Program-made: the position numbers and the translations under genes | Assembly (NCBI GenBank): GCA_041689775.1 | Contig: JBDNFP010000502.1 | Span: forward strand, 1 to 7,110 | DNA length: 7,110 nucleotides | From: JBDNFP01 sp041689775 | GTDB lineage: Bacteria > Bacteroidota > Bacteroidia > Cytophagales > Spirosomataceae | Reading direction: 5' to 3' | Notes under the pieces: model-generated | Seen by the model: only the letters and a program-made list of their open reading frames with translations | The model's database searches: none | Told to the model about the DNA's origin: nothing | Shown here: piece after piece, positions 1 to 6,355 of the stretch | Layout: every line of letters starts with the position of its first letter | Numbering within the stretch: position 1 is the first letter of the stretch

Positions 1-90
1 AGTTAAAGGTAGATCGAAACTAAACTCCTTCACTTTTAACTCATCAACTCTATTCTATCACTCATTCTATCAATCTATCATTAGAAAACT
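1..90. other. Leader or spacer upstream of the DUF1501 gene, with short TCTATCA repeats
   Basis: No gene can be supported in these 90 bases. One frame ends with L-K-V-D-R-N and a TAA at 21-23, which could be the tail of an upstream gene, but it is too short to judge. The heptamer TCTATCA occurs three times, at 54-60, 66-72 and 74-80, giving a pyrimidine-rich run just before the ATG at 91. There is no Shine-Dalgarno sequence in front of that ATG, which is normal for Bacteroidota. The repeats may be simple low-complexity leader sequence. Confidence 0.4.
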
Positions 91-1545
91 ATGGAAAAAG
101 AAATATTAGAACACGGCTTTTCCTTCAATCGGCGGAGGTTTCTCTCTTCGATGAGCCTCGGCGTGGGGAGTATTGCCATGGGATCACTATTGATGCCTGA
201 TCTGTTTAAAAATGCAGGTAGTGAGGAAGCCGGCCTAGCACCGGGTATCCCCCATTTTGCGCCCAAGGCCAAGCGGGTGATCTATTTGTTTCAGAATGGT
301 GCGCCTTCCCAGCAGGAGCTATTTGATTATAAGCCCAAACTCCGCGATTTGCAGGGACAGGAAATACCTCCTTCGGTGCGGGGTTTGCAACGCCTCACCG
401 GTATGACGGCCAATCAGGCTTCATTTCCGCTCGTGGGTTCTTTTGTTGATTTTAAACAGTACGGACAATCACAGGCGTGGGTCAGTGATCTGCTGCCCTA
501 CACCTCCAAAATTGTGGATGATTTGTGTATCATCCGATCCATGTATACCGAAGCTATCAACCACGATCCTGCCCTTACCTTTTTGCAAACGGGTTCGCAG
601 CAAGGCAACCGCCCCAGCATGGGCTCGTGGCTGAGCTATGGGTTAGGTAATGAGAATCAAAACCTACCCAATTTTACGGTACTGCTATCCCGCGGTGTGG
701 GTAACGGACAAGGAGTTTATTCCAAACTCTGGTCCAATGGCTTTCTTAATTCGGTGCATCAGGGCGTACAATTCAGTACTGGTGAAGACCCCGTGCTCTA
801 CCTCCGCGACCCAGATGGCCTCAACCGCACCGACCGGCGCGATATGCTAGATCAACTGGCCGCACTAAATGACCTTTCTTATCAGGAATTTGGTGACCCC
901 GAAATCGCGGCCAAAATAAAGCAGTACGAGATGGCCTACCGCATGCAGACTGCCGTGCCGGAAGTCATGGATCTTTCCAAAGAAACCGACGATACGATAA
1001 AACTATATGGTCCCGACTGCCTGGTGCCGGGTACCTTTGCCGCCAACTGTCTGCTGGCGCGTAAGCTATCCGAAAACGGGGTACGCTTTGTGCAGCTCTA
1101 CCATCAAGGCTGGGATCAGCACGGCAATTTACCCTTTGAAATCACCAAACAGGCAATGGATGTAGATCAGGCCTCCGCCGCACTAGTTACGGACCTGAAA
1201 CAACGTGGGCTGCTCGACGAAACTCTGGTGATCTGGGGAGGCGAGTTTGGCCGGACAAGCTACACCCAAGGAAAGCTCACCGAGGATAATTACGGTCGCG
1301 ACCACCACCCCCGCTGCTTTACCATCTGGATGGCCGGAGGGGGTATCAAGCCGGGAATGGTCTACGGTGAAACCGATGAACTAGGCTACAACATTGCCCA
1401 TAATCCCGTGCACGTCCATGATTTTCAGGCCACGGTATTGCATCAGTTAGGTCTTAACCACGAAAAACTAACCTTCAAACACCTGGGCCGTCGCTATCGG
1501 CTAACGGATATCTCGGGGAATGTGGTGAAGGATATCATTAGTTGA
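91..1545 (+). CDS. DUF1501 family protein, Tat-exported
   Basis: A 484-residue protein of the DUF1501 family (PF07394), a relative of the alkaline phosphatase/sulfatase superfamily with no firmly assigned reaction. The N-terminus has a twin-arginine signal: R14-R15-R16-F-L followed by a hydrophobic stretch to about residue 36, so the protein is probably exported folded. Family landmarks are visible in order: Q-N-G-A-P-S near residue 68 followed by F-D-Y-K-P; G-W-D-Q-H-G at 340-345; W-G-G-E-F-G-R-T at 382-389; and G-R-D-H-H-P at 402-407, followed by the glycine-rich A-G-G-G-I-K and the usual late V-H-V-H-D-F. The Asp and His residues are candidate metal ligands. The length is normal and the gene looks intact. 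DUF1501 genes usually sit beside DUF1549/DUF1553 cytochrome-type proteins. The next gene carries a related cytochrome domain, so a shared periplasmic role, perhaps in polysaccharide use, is inferred. The family call is secure; the function is not. Confidence 0.93.
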   Translation: MEKEILEHGFSFNRRRFLSSMSLGVGSIAMGSLLMPDLFKNAGSEEAGLAPGIPHFAPKAKRVIYLFQNGAPSQQELFDYKPKLRDLQGQEIPPSVRGLQRLTGMTANQASFPLVGSFVDFKQYGQSQAWVSDLLPYTSKIVDDLCIIRSMYTEAINHDPALTFLQTGSQQGNRPSMGSWLSYGLGNENQNLPNFTVLLSRGVGNGQGVYSKLWSNGFLNSVHQGVQFSTGEDPVLYLRDPDGLNRTDRRDMLDQLAALNDLSYQEFGDPEIAAKIKQYEMAYRMQTAVPEVMDLSKETDDTIKLYGPDCLVPGTFAANCLLARKLSENGVRFVQLYHQGWDQHGNLPFEITKQAMDVDQASAALVTDLKQRGLLDETLVIWGGEFGRTSYTQGKLTEDNYGRDHHPRCFTIWMAGGGIKPGMVYGETDELGYNIAHNPVHVHDFQATVLHQLGLNHEKLTFKHLGRRYRLTDISGNVVKDIIS

Positions 1546-1564
1546 ATGCTGAATTAGTTTTTTA

Positions 1565-1605
1565 ACGCAAAAAGCGCGGAGAGGAATGACGCAAAGTTCG
1601 CGAAG
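1565..1605. repeat. Degenerate ACGCAAAG-type intergenic repeat
   Basis: Related octamer-like units occur within about 40 bases: ACGCAAA at 1565-1571, AGCGCGGAG at 1573-1581, ACGCAAAG at 1589-1596 and TCGCGAAG at 1598-1605. I recall similar runs scattered between genes in Bacteroidota genomes, but that is from memory and not shown here. No coding potential is visible across the whole 1546-1712 spacer. Confidence 0.45.
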
Positions 1606-1645
1606 AAAACTCCTTGAAACGCCGGGCAAAAACCGGGTGGCGTAC

Positions 1646-1686
1646 CGCTCCCTCACCTCTGTGCCGGAGCGCCGGACGCCGGCCGG
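1646..1686. repeat. GC-rich stem-loop and GCCGG repeats before the cytochrome gene
   Basis: CGCTCC at 1646-1651 is complementary to GGAGCG at 1666-1671, giving a six-pair stem with a 14-base loop. GCCGG then recurs at 1663, 1671, 1678 and 1682, which makes this the most GC-rich patch of the window. Just upstream, ACGCC at 1619-1623 can pair with GGCGT at 1639-1643. The patch could be a REP-like element, an mRNA-stabilising structure or a partial terminator between the two genes. There is no T-run directly after the stem, so a classical terminator is unlikely. Confidence 0.4.
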
Positions 1687-1712
1687 TAAAACTTGAATTG
1701 ACCTTTTTTTAG

Positions 1713-3887
1713 ATGAATCAACGAATTCGAAATATCGCGGAGCAAACGCTGCTGGTACTGGTACTTTTCACTGCCTTTCTGCTGGCTTTTGATGATAAAC
1801 TGGTGCTACCCGCCTGGGTACAGACCGTCGGTAGGTTGCACCCCATGCTGTTACACTTTCCGTTGGCAATACTCCTGCTAGCCATGCTGCTGCAATTTTT
1901 CCGGTTTACGACCCAAAATGCAGAGAATACATTTTACCAGCGGTCCCTGGATACACTCTATATCGCCGGAGTACTACTAGCGGGCATTACCGTAGCAATG
2001 GGTATTTTTCTATCAAGAGAGGAAGGGTATTCCGGGTCGGTTTTGATGTGGCACAAGTGGACCGGAGCGGGGATCTTCTTTTTTGGAGCGCTCACGTATT
2101 GGCTTCGCAATAGCTCATGGTATCAAGGCAAGGTGGCCCAAGCTTCCTCAGTGGGCATCGTGGGTCTACTGCTTGTTAGTGGACACCTCGGAGCTACCCT
2201 CACCCACGGAGATAATTTTGTACTAGCTCCCCTGACCGATACTAACCAAATTGCCACTGTCCCGATCGAAGATGCCCTGGTGTTTGAACACGTCATTCAA
2301 CCAATATTGCAGCAGAAATGCGTGGTTTGCCACAACGAAGAAAAACAAAAAGGGGAGCTAAAACTCACCGACAAGGCTTCGATATTGAAAGGCGGCAAGT
2401 CAGGGAAGTTTCTGGTCGCGGGCAACCCCGATATCAGTCGCTTTTTGCAACGCGTACACCTGCCCATGGAAGAAAAGAAACACATGCCTCCCAAGGGCAA
2501 ACCACAGCTATCTCCGCAGGAAATTTCCCTGCTGGCACTGTGGGTACAAGGCAATGCTCCTTTCAAGGGAAAGGTCACCGCCTTGGCTAGCGCTGACTCT
2601 CTCCGGATTATGGCAACTGCCTACCTGAAACCAGCTGCTGCTCCCGAAGAATCATATGATTTTGCCAGTGCCGATGAGGAACTCATTGAAAAGCTAAACA
2701 CCGACTACCGGACTGTTACACCCTTAGCCGTGAACTCCCCGGCTTTGGCCGCTACTATTTACAATCGCAAAGCTTTCACTAGCCAAAAAATCAATGAATT
2801 AGATGCCGTCAGGAGTCAGATAGTCGACCTGAATGTTTCTAAAATGCCAGTTACGGATGCCGACCTTAAAATCATTGCTCAGTTTGAGCACCTCCGTAAA
2901 CTCAACCTCAATTTTACCGATATTACTTCCAACAGTTTGGGTGAACTAGCTGCCCTAAAAGAGCTTCACACCCTGACGCTAGCCGGTACCCGGATGAAGA
3001 GTAAAGGCCTGTCCAAACACCTTAGTTCCATCAAAAGCTTAGAAACGATTACTCTCTGGAACACGGGCCTAACCCCCGTTGAAATTGATAATCTCCGCAA
3101 ATCTCTGACGGGTATTACCGTCATCAAGGGTTTCACGGACGATGGAAAAAGCCCATTAAGGCTTAATCCTCCCAAGGTTAACAATGAATCTCCGGTCTTT
3201 AACCAAACGCTAGCTATTCTGCTCGGCCACACGATTGATGGAGTAAAAGTTCGCTTTACCACGGATGGCACCAGTCCGGATAGTACCAAGTCTCCACTAT
3301 TTAATCAGTTAACGATTAATCAACATACCCACATAACGGCCCGGGCCTTCAAAGAAGGCTGGTACGGTAGTGATCCCATAACGTTTGACTTTCTAAAAAA
3401 CTCCTTTAAACCTGATAGTCTGCGCCTCCTCTACCCACTCAACCGGGTGCATCTGGCCGAGGGAGCCGATACTTTTTTTGATGGAAAGCTAGGCGTCATC
3501 GGGGCCAATAATCCGGCTTGGGCTAATTTTTGGGCTGGTGTAAGAAATAATGATCTAGGATTAATGTCACAGTTCAAAAAACCAGTAAAAGTATCCTCCG
3601 TGGGACTGCATTACATGATTGAGGAAGATACCGGGATTTTCCCCCCGGAAGTGGTGGAGATCTGGGGAGGTACTGATCCCAACCGGTTGAAATTATTGAC
3701 AACATTCCGTCCGGCACTTCCCAAAAAAGGCGATACACCTTCCATTAAGCTCAGCGAAGGCGCATTTGCTCCTCAGAATATCACCTACCTCAAAGTGATC
3801 GCAAAACCCTTGGCCTCTATTCCCGACTGGCACCGGAGCAAAGGCAAGAAAGCGCTGCTGCTGGTGGATGAGATGTTTATCAACTAG
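1713..3887 (+). CDS. Membrane-anchored multidomain cytochrome c protein (DUF2231-like, PSCyt1, LRR, CHB_HEX_C-like)
   Basis: A 724-residue envelope protein. Residues 1-175 hold several membrane helices with the R-L-H-P-M-L-L-H-F-P-L signature (about 41-51) of DUF2231-like proteins. A planctomycete-type cytochrome c domain (PSCyt1, PF07635) follows at about 190-285, with the haem-binding C203-V-V-C206-H207 and M258 of H-M-P-P-K-G as the likely distal ligand. Residues about 390-472 resemble leucine-rich repeats (L-R-K-L-N-L-N-F, then L-H-T-L-T-L-A-G-T). Residues about 485-561 resemble the chitobiase/hexosaminidase C-terminal domain, with F-T-T-D-G-T-S-P-D. The last 155 residues look like a discoidin-type (F5/8 C) beta sandwich with F-F-D-G-K near the start. 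The cytochrome and later domains should face the periplasm. The ATG at 1713 is directly followed by the first helix. With the preceding DUF1501 gene it probably serves an exported oxidative or carbohydrate-degrading complex. The domains are well supported; the reaction is unknown. Confidence 0.9.
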   Translation: MNQRIRNIAEQTLLVLVLFTAFLLAFDDKLVLPAWVQTVGRLHPMLLHFPLAILLLAMLLQFFRFTTQNAENTFYQRSLDTLYIAGVLLAGITVAMGIFLSREEGYSGSVLMWHKWTGAGIFFFGALTYWLRNSSWYQGKVAQASSVGIVGLLLVSGHLGATLTHGDNFVLAPLTDTNQIATVPIEDALVFEHVIQPILQQKCVVCHNEEKQKGELKLTDKASILKGGKSGKFLVAGNPDISRFLQRVHLPMEEKKHMPPKGKPQLSPQEISLLALWVQGNAPFKGKVTALASADSLRIMATAYLKPAAAPEESYDFASADEELIEKLNTDYRTVTPLAVNSPALAATIYNRKAFTSQKINELDAVRSQIVDLNVSKMPVTDADLKIIAQFEHLRKLNLNFTDITSNSLGELAALKELHTLTLAGTRMKSKGLSKHLSSIKSLETITLWNTGLTPVEIDNLRKSLTGITVIKGFTDDGKSPLRLNPPKVNNESPVFNQTLAILLGHTIDGVKVRFTTDGTSPDSTKSPLFNQLTINQHTHITARAFKEGWYGSDPITFDFLKNSFKPDSLRLLYPLNRVHLAEGADTFFDGKLGVIGANNPAWANFWAGVRNNDLGLMSQFKKPVKVSSVGLHYMIEEDTGIFPPEVVEIWGGTDPNRLKLLTTFRPALPKKGDTPSIKLSEGAFAPQNITYLKVIAKPLASIPDWHRSKGKKALLLVDEMFIN

Positions 3888-3891
3888 TTTT

Positions 3892-3938
3892 CGGTGGTCA
3901 GCGATTGGCTTTCAGCAGTCGGCTATCAGCTTTCGGCC
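3892..3938. repeat. Short degenerate tandem repeat, CGGCTWTCAGC type
   Basis: Directly after the cytochrome gene three related units of 13-15 bases run in tandem: 3892-3906 (CGGTGGTCAGCGATT), 3907-3919 (GGCTTTCAGCAGT) and 3920-3933 (CGGCTATCAGCTTT), with a partial fourth at 3934-3938. The shared core is GGCTNTCAGC. It has no open frame of interest and no clear hairpin. It looks like a decayed microsatellite-like spacer, and no function can be assigned. Confidence 0.55.
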
Positions 3939-3992
3939 TTTTCTAATACTTTTTATGAGTTGATTGCTTCCGACTTCGCTCGGCTCTGACGA
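3939..3992. other. Spacer with one weak palindrome
   Basis: Nothing coding is visible here. CCGA at 3970-3973 can pair with TCGG at 3980-3983 around the loop CTTCGC. This is a small stem and too weak to call a terminator, since no T-run follows. The stretch separates the tandem repeat from the SSB-like remnant. Confidence 0.3.
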
Positions 3993-4178
3993 GTGAAACC
4001 AATGAAATTAGTCCTCTGGACTGAGGTTACTACCCGTCCGAGTCTCCTCTCAGGCATTCTAACGAATAGCACTAAGACACGTACCTATGTGGACAAAACA
4101 GGAGATAGACGATACGTAACGGAGGTAATTGCAAAAAGCTTCATCATACTGAATAAGGTAGAAAGGTCTCTGCTATAA
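3993..4178 (+). pseudogene. Remnant resembling the second half of a single-stranded DNA-binding protein
   Basis: A 61-codon open frame begins at GTG 3993 (ATG at 4002) and ends with TAA at 4176-4178. Residues 17-58 read like the later OB-fold strands of bacterial SSB: S-L-L-S-G-I-L-T-N, then T-R-T-Y-V-D-K-T-G-D-R-R-Y-V-T-E-V-I-A and F-I-I-L-N-K-V-E-R-S. The T-R-x-Y-x-D-K-x-G-x-x-R-Y-V-T-E-V pattern is the strongest part. Residues 6-16 match poorly; L-V-L-W may correspond to the V-V-L-W strand with a small deletion after it. The first half of the OB fold and the acidic C-terminal tip are missing, so it should not make a working SSB. It is most likely a fragment left by insertion or deletion next to the AT-rich segment. 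A chance open frame is the alternative. Confidence 0.5.
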
Positions 4179-4190
4179 GGAATATATACG

Positions 4191-4267
4191 CAACAGAATT
4201 GTGTAACCCCAAGAGAGAAGTAAAAAATTGCGTGTATGCTCTCGTTACCACACATAAAAACAACGTT
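4191..4267. repeat. Nested imperfect palindrome, attC-like (left site)
   Basis: Complementary blocks are nested around a central loop. TGTGTAAC at 4200-4207 pairs with GTTACCACACA at 4244-4254, with two extra bases on the right arm. Inside it GAGAG at 4213-4217 pairs with CTCTC at 4239-4243. On the outside CAAC at 4191-4194 faces GTT at 4265-4267 of an AACGTT. A CAAC...GTT outer pair, a spacer, a longer inner pair with unpaired bases and a variable loop is the general layout of integron attC sites. The sequence after GTT (CATT) does not fit the GTTRRRY consensus, so this is a structural resemblance only. A competing pairing exists between ATATACGCAA (4184-4193) and TTGCGTGTAT (4228-4237). Confidence 0.35.
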
Positions 4268-4382
4268 CATTAAATACTGACCATCAAAGCATTAAATATG
4301 TTTTTTATAAAATAAGGAGTCTTTTTGTGATTTTTTGAAAGTAATACATACTAATAAGATATTAATAACAAAATATTTAAAA

Positions 4383-5190
4383 ATGACAAGTTCTAAATTA
4401 AAAAATTATCCAAGTATCGCTCAGAGTTTTGGTATTACAGGAATTGCCTCACTTGCAATTTTATCAGTAGGTGTAGCCGCACCAATTCTTATGAATTTAG
4501 CTGGGGTAGAGGCAGGGCAACTCCTTTTCGAAATTTTAGCAATGGGTATTCCATTATTAATTATATTTCGTATCAGAAACAAAAAAATTGGATACCTGCC
4601 TATCAACTTATCACTCAAAAATAAACGAATACTCCCCTATTTAGTTATAGCTTCAATCGCATTATTAATTGGTATAATAAACCCATTAAGTAGTTTAATT
4701 CCAAATGCCAGAGTCTTTGAAACAAGAATTTCTTACGCTTGCTAGTCAAACTGATGTATTCACATTTATTTTGTTGGTAATCGCCGCACCAATTTTGGAA
4801 GAATTGATTTTTAGAGGAGTTATATTAGATGGTTTGTTAAAAAGATATTCACCCACCAAATCTATTTTAATATCCTCCTTACTTTTTGGTTTAGTTCATC
4901 TAAATCCTTGGAAATTTGTAACTGGATTTGTATTGGGATTTTTTATCGGATGGGTTTATAACAACACTAAAAGTTTAACGACTTCTATAATTATTCACGC
5001 CAGCTTTAATATAACCGCATATTTGTTCAGAATATCCTTGGATATGGAAAAACTTATGAATAGCGCATTGGTAGAAACATATGAAGGTCTCATAAATTTA
5101 GTAGCTATAATTGTTGGCTCAATACTTATTGTTTTATCTTGTATGTATTTTTTAAAAAAAGAATTCAAGATAAAAGAATTAGTATCCTAA
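4383..5190 (+). pseudogene. CPBP family intramembrane metalloprotease, split by a one-base frameshift
   Basis: Two overlapping frames together form one CPBP (CAAX protease and bacteriocin-processing, Abi) protein. The first part runs from ATG 4383 to about 4703 and gives three membrane helices ending in P-L-S-S-L-I-P. The second runs from 4705 to 5190, beginning M-P-E-S-L-K-Q-E-F, and carries the catalytic motifs: E-E-L-I-F-R (residues 32-37 of this part), F-G-L-V-H (61-65) and H-A-S-F-N (98-102). Removing one A from the AAA at 4703-4705 joins them as I-P-M-P-E, as in intact relatives, and gives about 268 residues, a normal length. As written, the first frame adds 13 unrelated residues and stops at 4743-4745. 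An alternative TTG start lies at 4335; the ATG at 4383 is preferred. Such membrane proteases cleave substrates within the bilayer and may act in immunity or signalling; here the substrate is unknown. It lies ten bases upstream of the sigma gene. A sequencing error cannot be excluded. Confidence 0.8.
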
Positions 5191-5200
5191 ACAAATTATA

Positions 5201-5683
5201 ATGAAGAAAGACGAATTCTTAAGTGTTATAAAATAAAATGAAGGGATAATTTATAAAGTGGCTAAAATTTATTCCAACACCATTGAAGATCAAAAAGATT
5301 TATATCAAGAAATTGTGTATCAATTATGGAAATCATTTGGATCTTTTAAAGGTAACTCAAAAATTAGTACTTGGATCTATCGTGTCGCTCTGAACACCTC
5401 TGTTTCTCAATTAAAAAGTGATAAAAGGAGAATCAGCCAAACGTCTATTGATATCGTTCTCCTAAATAGAATTGATGAAGTAGATACTGCATTAGAAGAA
5501 AATATTTCAATAATGTATGCTCAAATTCAACATCTTACATTGATAGAGAAAGGACTGATACTTTTATATCTAGAAGGTAAAAATTATGACGAAATATCTA
5601 ACATTACGGGCTTTACAACAACGAATATTGGCACACGTTTGTCTCGAATAAAGAAAAAATTAAAAACTCAAATACAAAAATAA
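5201..5683 (+). pseudogene. ECF-like sigma-70 factor with an in-frame TAA at codon 12
   Basis: The readable part has sigma region 2 (D-L-Y-Q-E-I-V-Y-Q-L-W-K-S-F, then S-T-W-I-Y-R-V-A-L-N) and region 4 (L-I-E-K-G-L-I-L-L-Y-L-E-G-K-N-Y-D-E-I-S, then T-R-L-S-R-I-K-K-K-L), so it should direct RNA polymerase to a small regulon. The long open stretch only begins at GTG 5258 and lacks the first region 2 helix. In the same frame, ATG 5201 reads M-K-K-D-E-F-L-S-V-I-K, then TAA at 5234-5236, then N-E-G-I-I-Y-K-V-A-K-I-Y. This is the expected N-terminus of such factors, and a CAA (Gln) to TAA change explains the stop. Read through, it has 160 residues, the usual size. Restart at GTG 5258 would give 141 residues with part of region 2 missing. 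It follows the CPBP gene after ten bases and shares one base with the next gene, so all three look co-transcribed. Confidence 0.85.
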
Positions 5684-6285
5684 TGGAACTCACTGAAATG
5701 AAATCTTTATGGGAAAATATGAGTCAAAAAATTGACCAACAAAAAGTATTGACTGATCCAATAATTAAGGAAATGACCAAAAAGCGTTATTCAAAAGAAG
5801 TACGATTTATCACAATATCTGAAAGTATTGGGATAGTCGTTGCTATTTCTACACTGTTATATTTGCTGCTAAATTTCGATAAATTAGATACTTGGTATTT
5901 TATGGTGTTTGGTATTATAGCGATACTTACTTTACTTGTTATGCCAATTGTTTCATTAAAATCCATGAAAATTCTAACGCAGATTAATATTGCTAATGAT
6001 AATTATAAACAGTCTTTGACCAATTTTGCCAAAGGGAAAAAACAGCACTTACTCGTTCAGCAAATTGGCGCATATTTAAGCATTCCAATATTTCTCATTT
6101 TTATAATCCTCACTCAGAAAATAGTAAACAACAATGATCTTTTGATTGATAAAGGCTTGGGTGTTTATTGGTATGTTATACCAATTGGTATTGCTTTTCA
6201 GTTTTTAGTTTCAAAATGGATACTTCTAAAACATAAAAAAACAATCAACTCAGCGGAAACCATATTGGAAGAATTAAAGTCATAA
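5683..6285 (+). CDS. Four-helix membrane protein, possible anti-sigma or sensory partner
   Basis: A 200-residue protein with no domain I can name. It starts M-E-L-T-E-M-K-S-L-W-E-N-M-S-Q-K, a charged, probably helical cytoplasmic stretch of about 40 residues. Four hydrophobic segments follow at about 43-64, 71-92, 129-148 and 161-182, with a basic, polar loop at 93-127 and a short polar tail. The ATG overlaps the sigma stop (TAATG at 5681-5685), which implies translational coupling. Small membrane proteins of this build, beginning M-E-L with a conserved Trp, commonly follow ECF-like sigma genes in Bacteroidota. An anti-sigma or signal-input role is inferred from that position only; no zinc-binding anti-sigma motif or cysteine is seen. 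The gene appears intact although both upstream genes carry a lesion. Base composition is as AT-rich as the rest of the segment. Confidence 0.8.
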   Translation: MELTEMKSLWENMSQKIDQQKVLTDPIIKEMTKKRYSKEVRFITISESIGIVVAISTLLYLLLNFDKLDTWYFMVFGIIAILTLLVMPIVSLKSMKILTQINIANDNYKQSLTNFAKGKKQHLLVQQIGAYLSIPIFLIFIILTQKIVNNNDLLIDKGLGVYWYVIPIGIAFQFLVSKWILLKHKKTINSAETILEELKS

Positions 6286-6355
6286 AACTCTATATTTATT
6301 AAGAGAATAGATGAAAATGAAAAATTCTTAACTGAACAAAAAACTGAATAAATAC

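Noticed and set aside
2297..2590. Open frames of about 90 codons on both strands inside the cytochrome gene
   Set aside because: They are shadows of the well-supported haem-domain coding frame and have no family features.
2966..3289. Minus-strand 107-codon open frame
   Set aside because: It is antisense to the LRR and CHB_HEX_C-like part of the cytochrome gene and shows no domain signature.
3970..3983. CCGA/TCGG stem as a terminator for the cytochrome gene
   Set aside because: The stem has only four pairs and no T-run follows.
4335..4382. Upstream TTG start adding 16 residues to the CPBP protein
   Set aside because: The extension M-K-V-I-H-T-N-K-I-L-I-T-K-Y-L-K looks unlike a CPBP N-terminus, and the ATG at 4383 sits at the usual distance from the first helix. 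The AAGGAG at 4313-4318 is too far from the ATG to decide the start.
5238..5251. ATG at 5238 as a possible sigma factor start
   Set aside because: It is out of frame with the sigma coding sequence and meets TAA after three codons.
6286..6351. Coding-like frame after the membrane protein stop, reading I-D-E-N-E-K-F-L-T-E-Q-K-T-E before TAA at 6349
   Set aside because: It is in frame with the stop at 6283-6285, so it would need readthrough. It is only about 20 codons long, has no start of its own, and AT-rich sequence gives such Lys/Glu-rich runs by chance.
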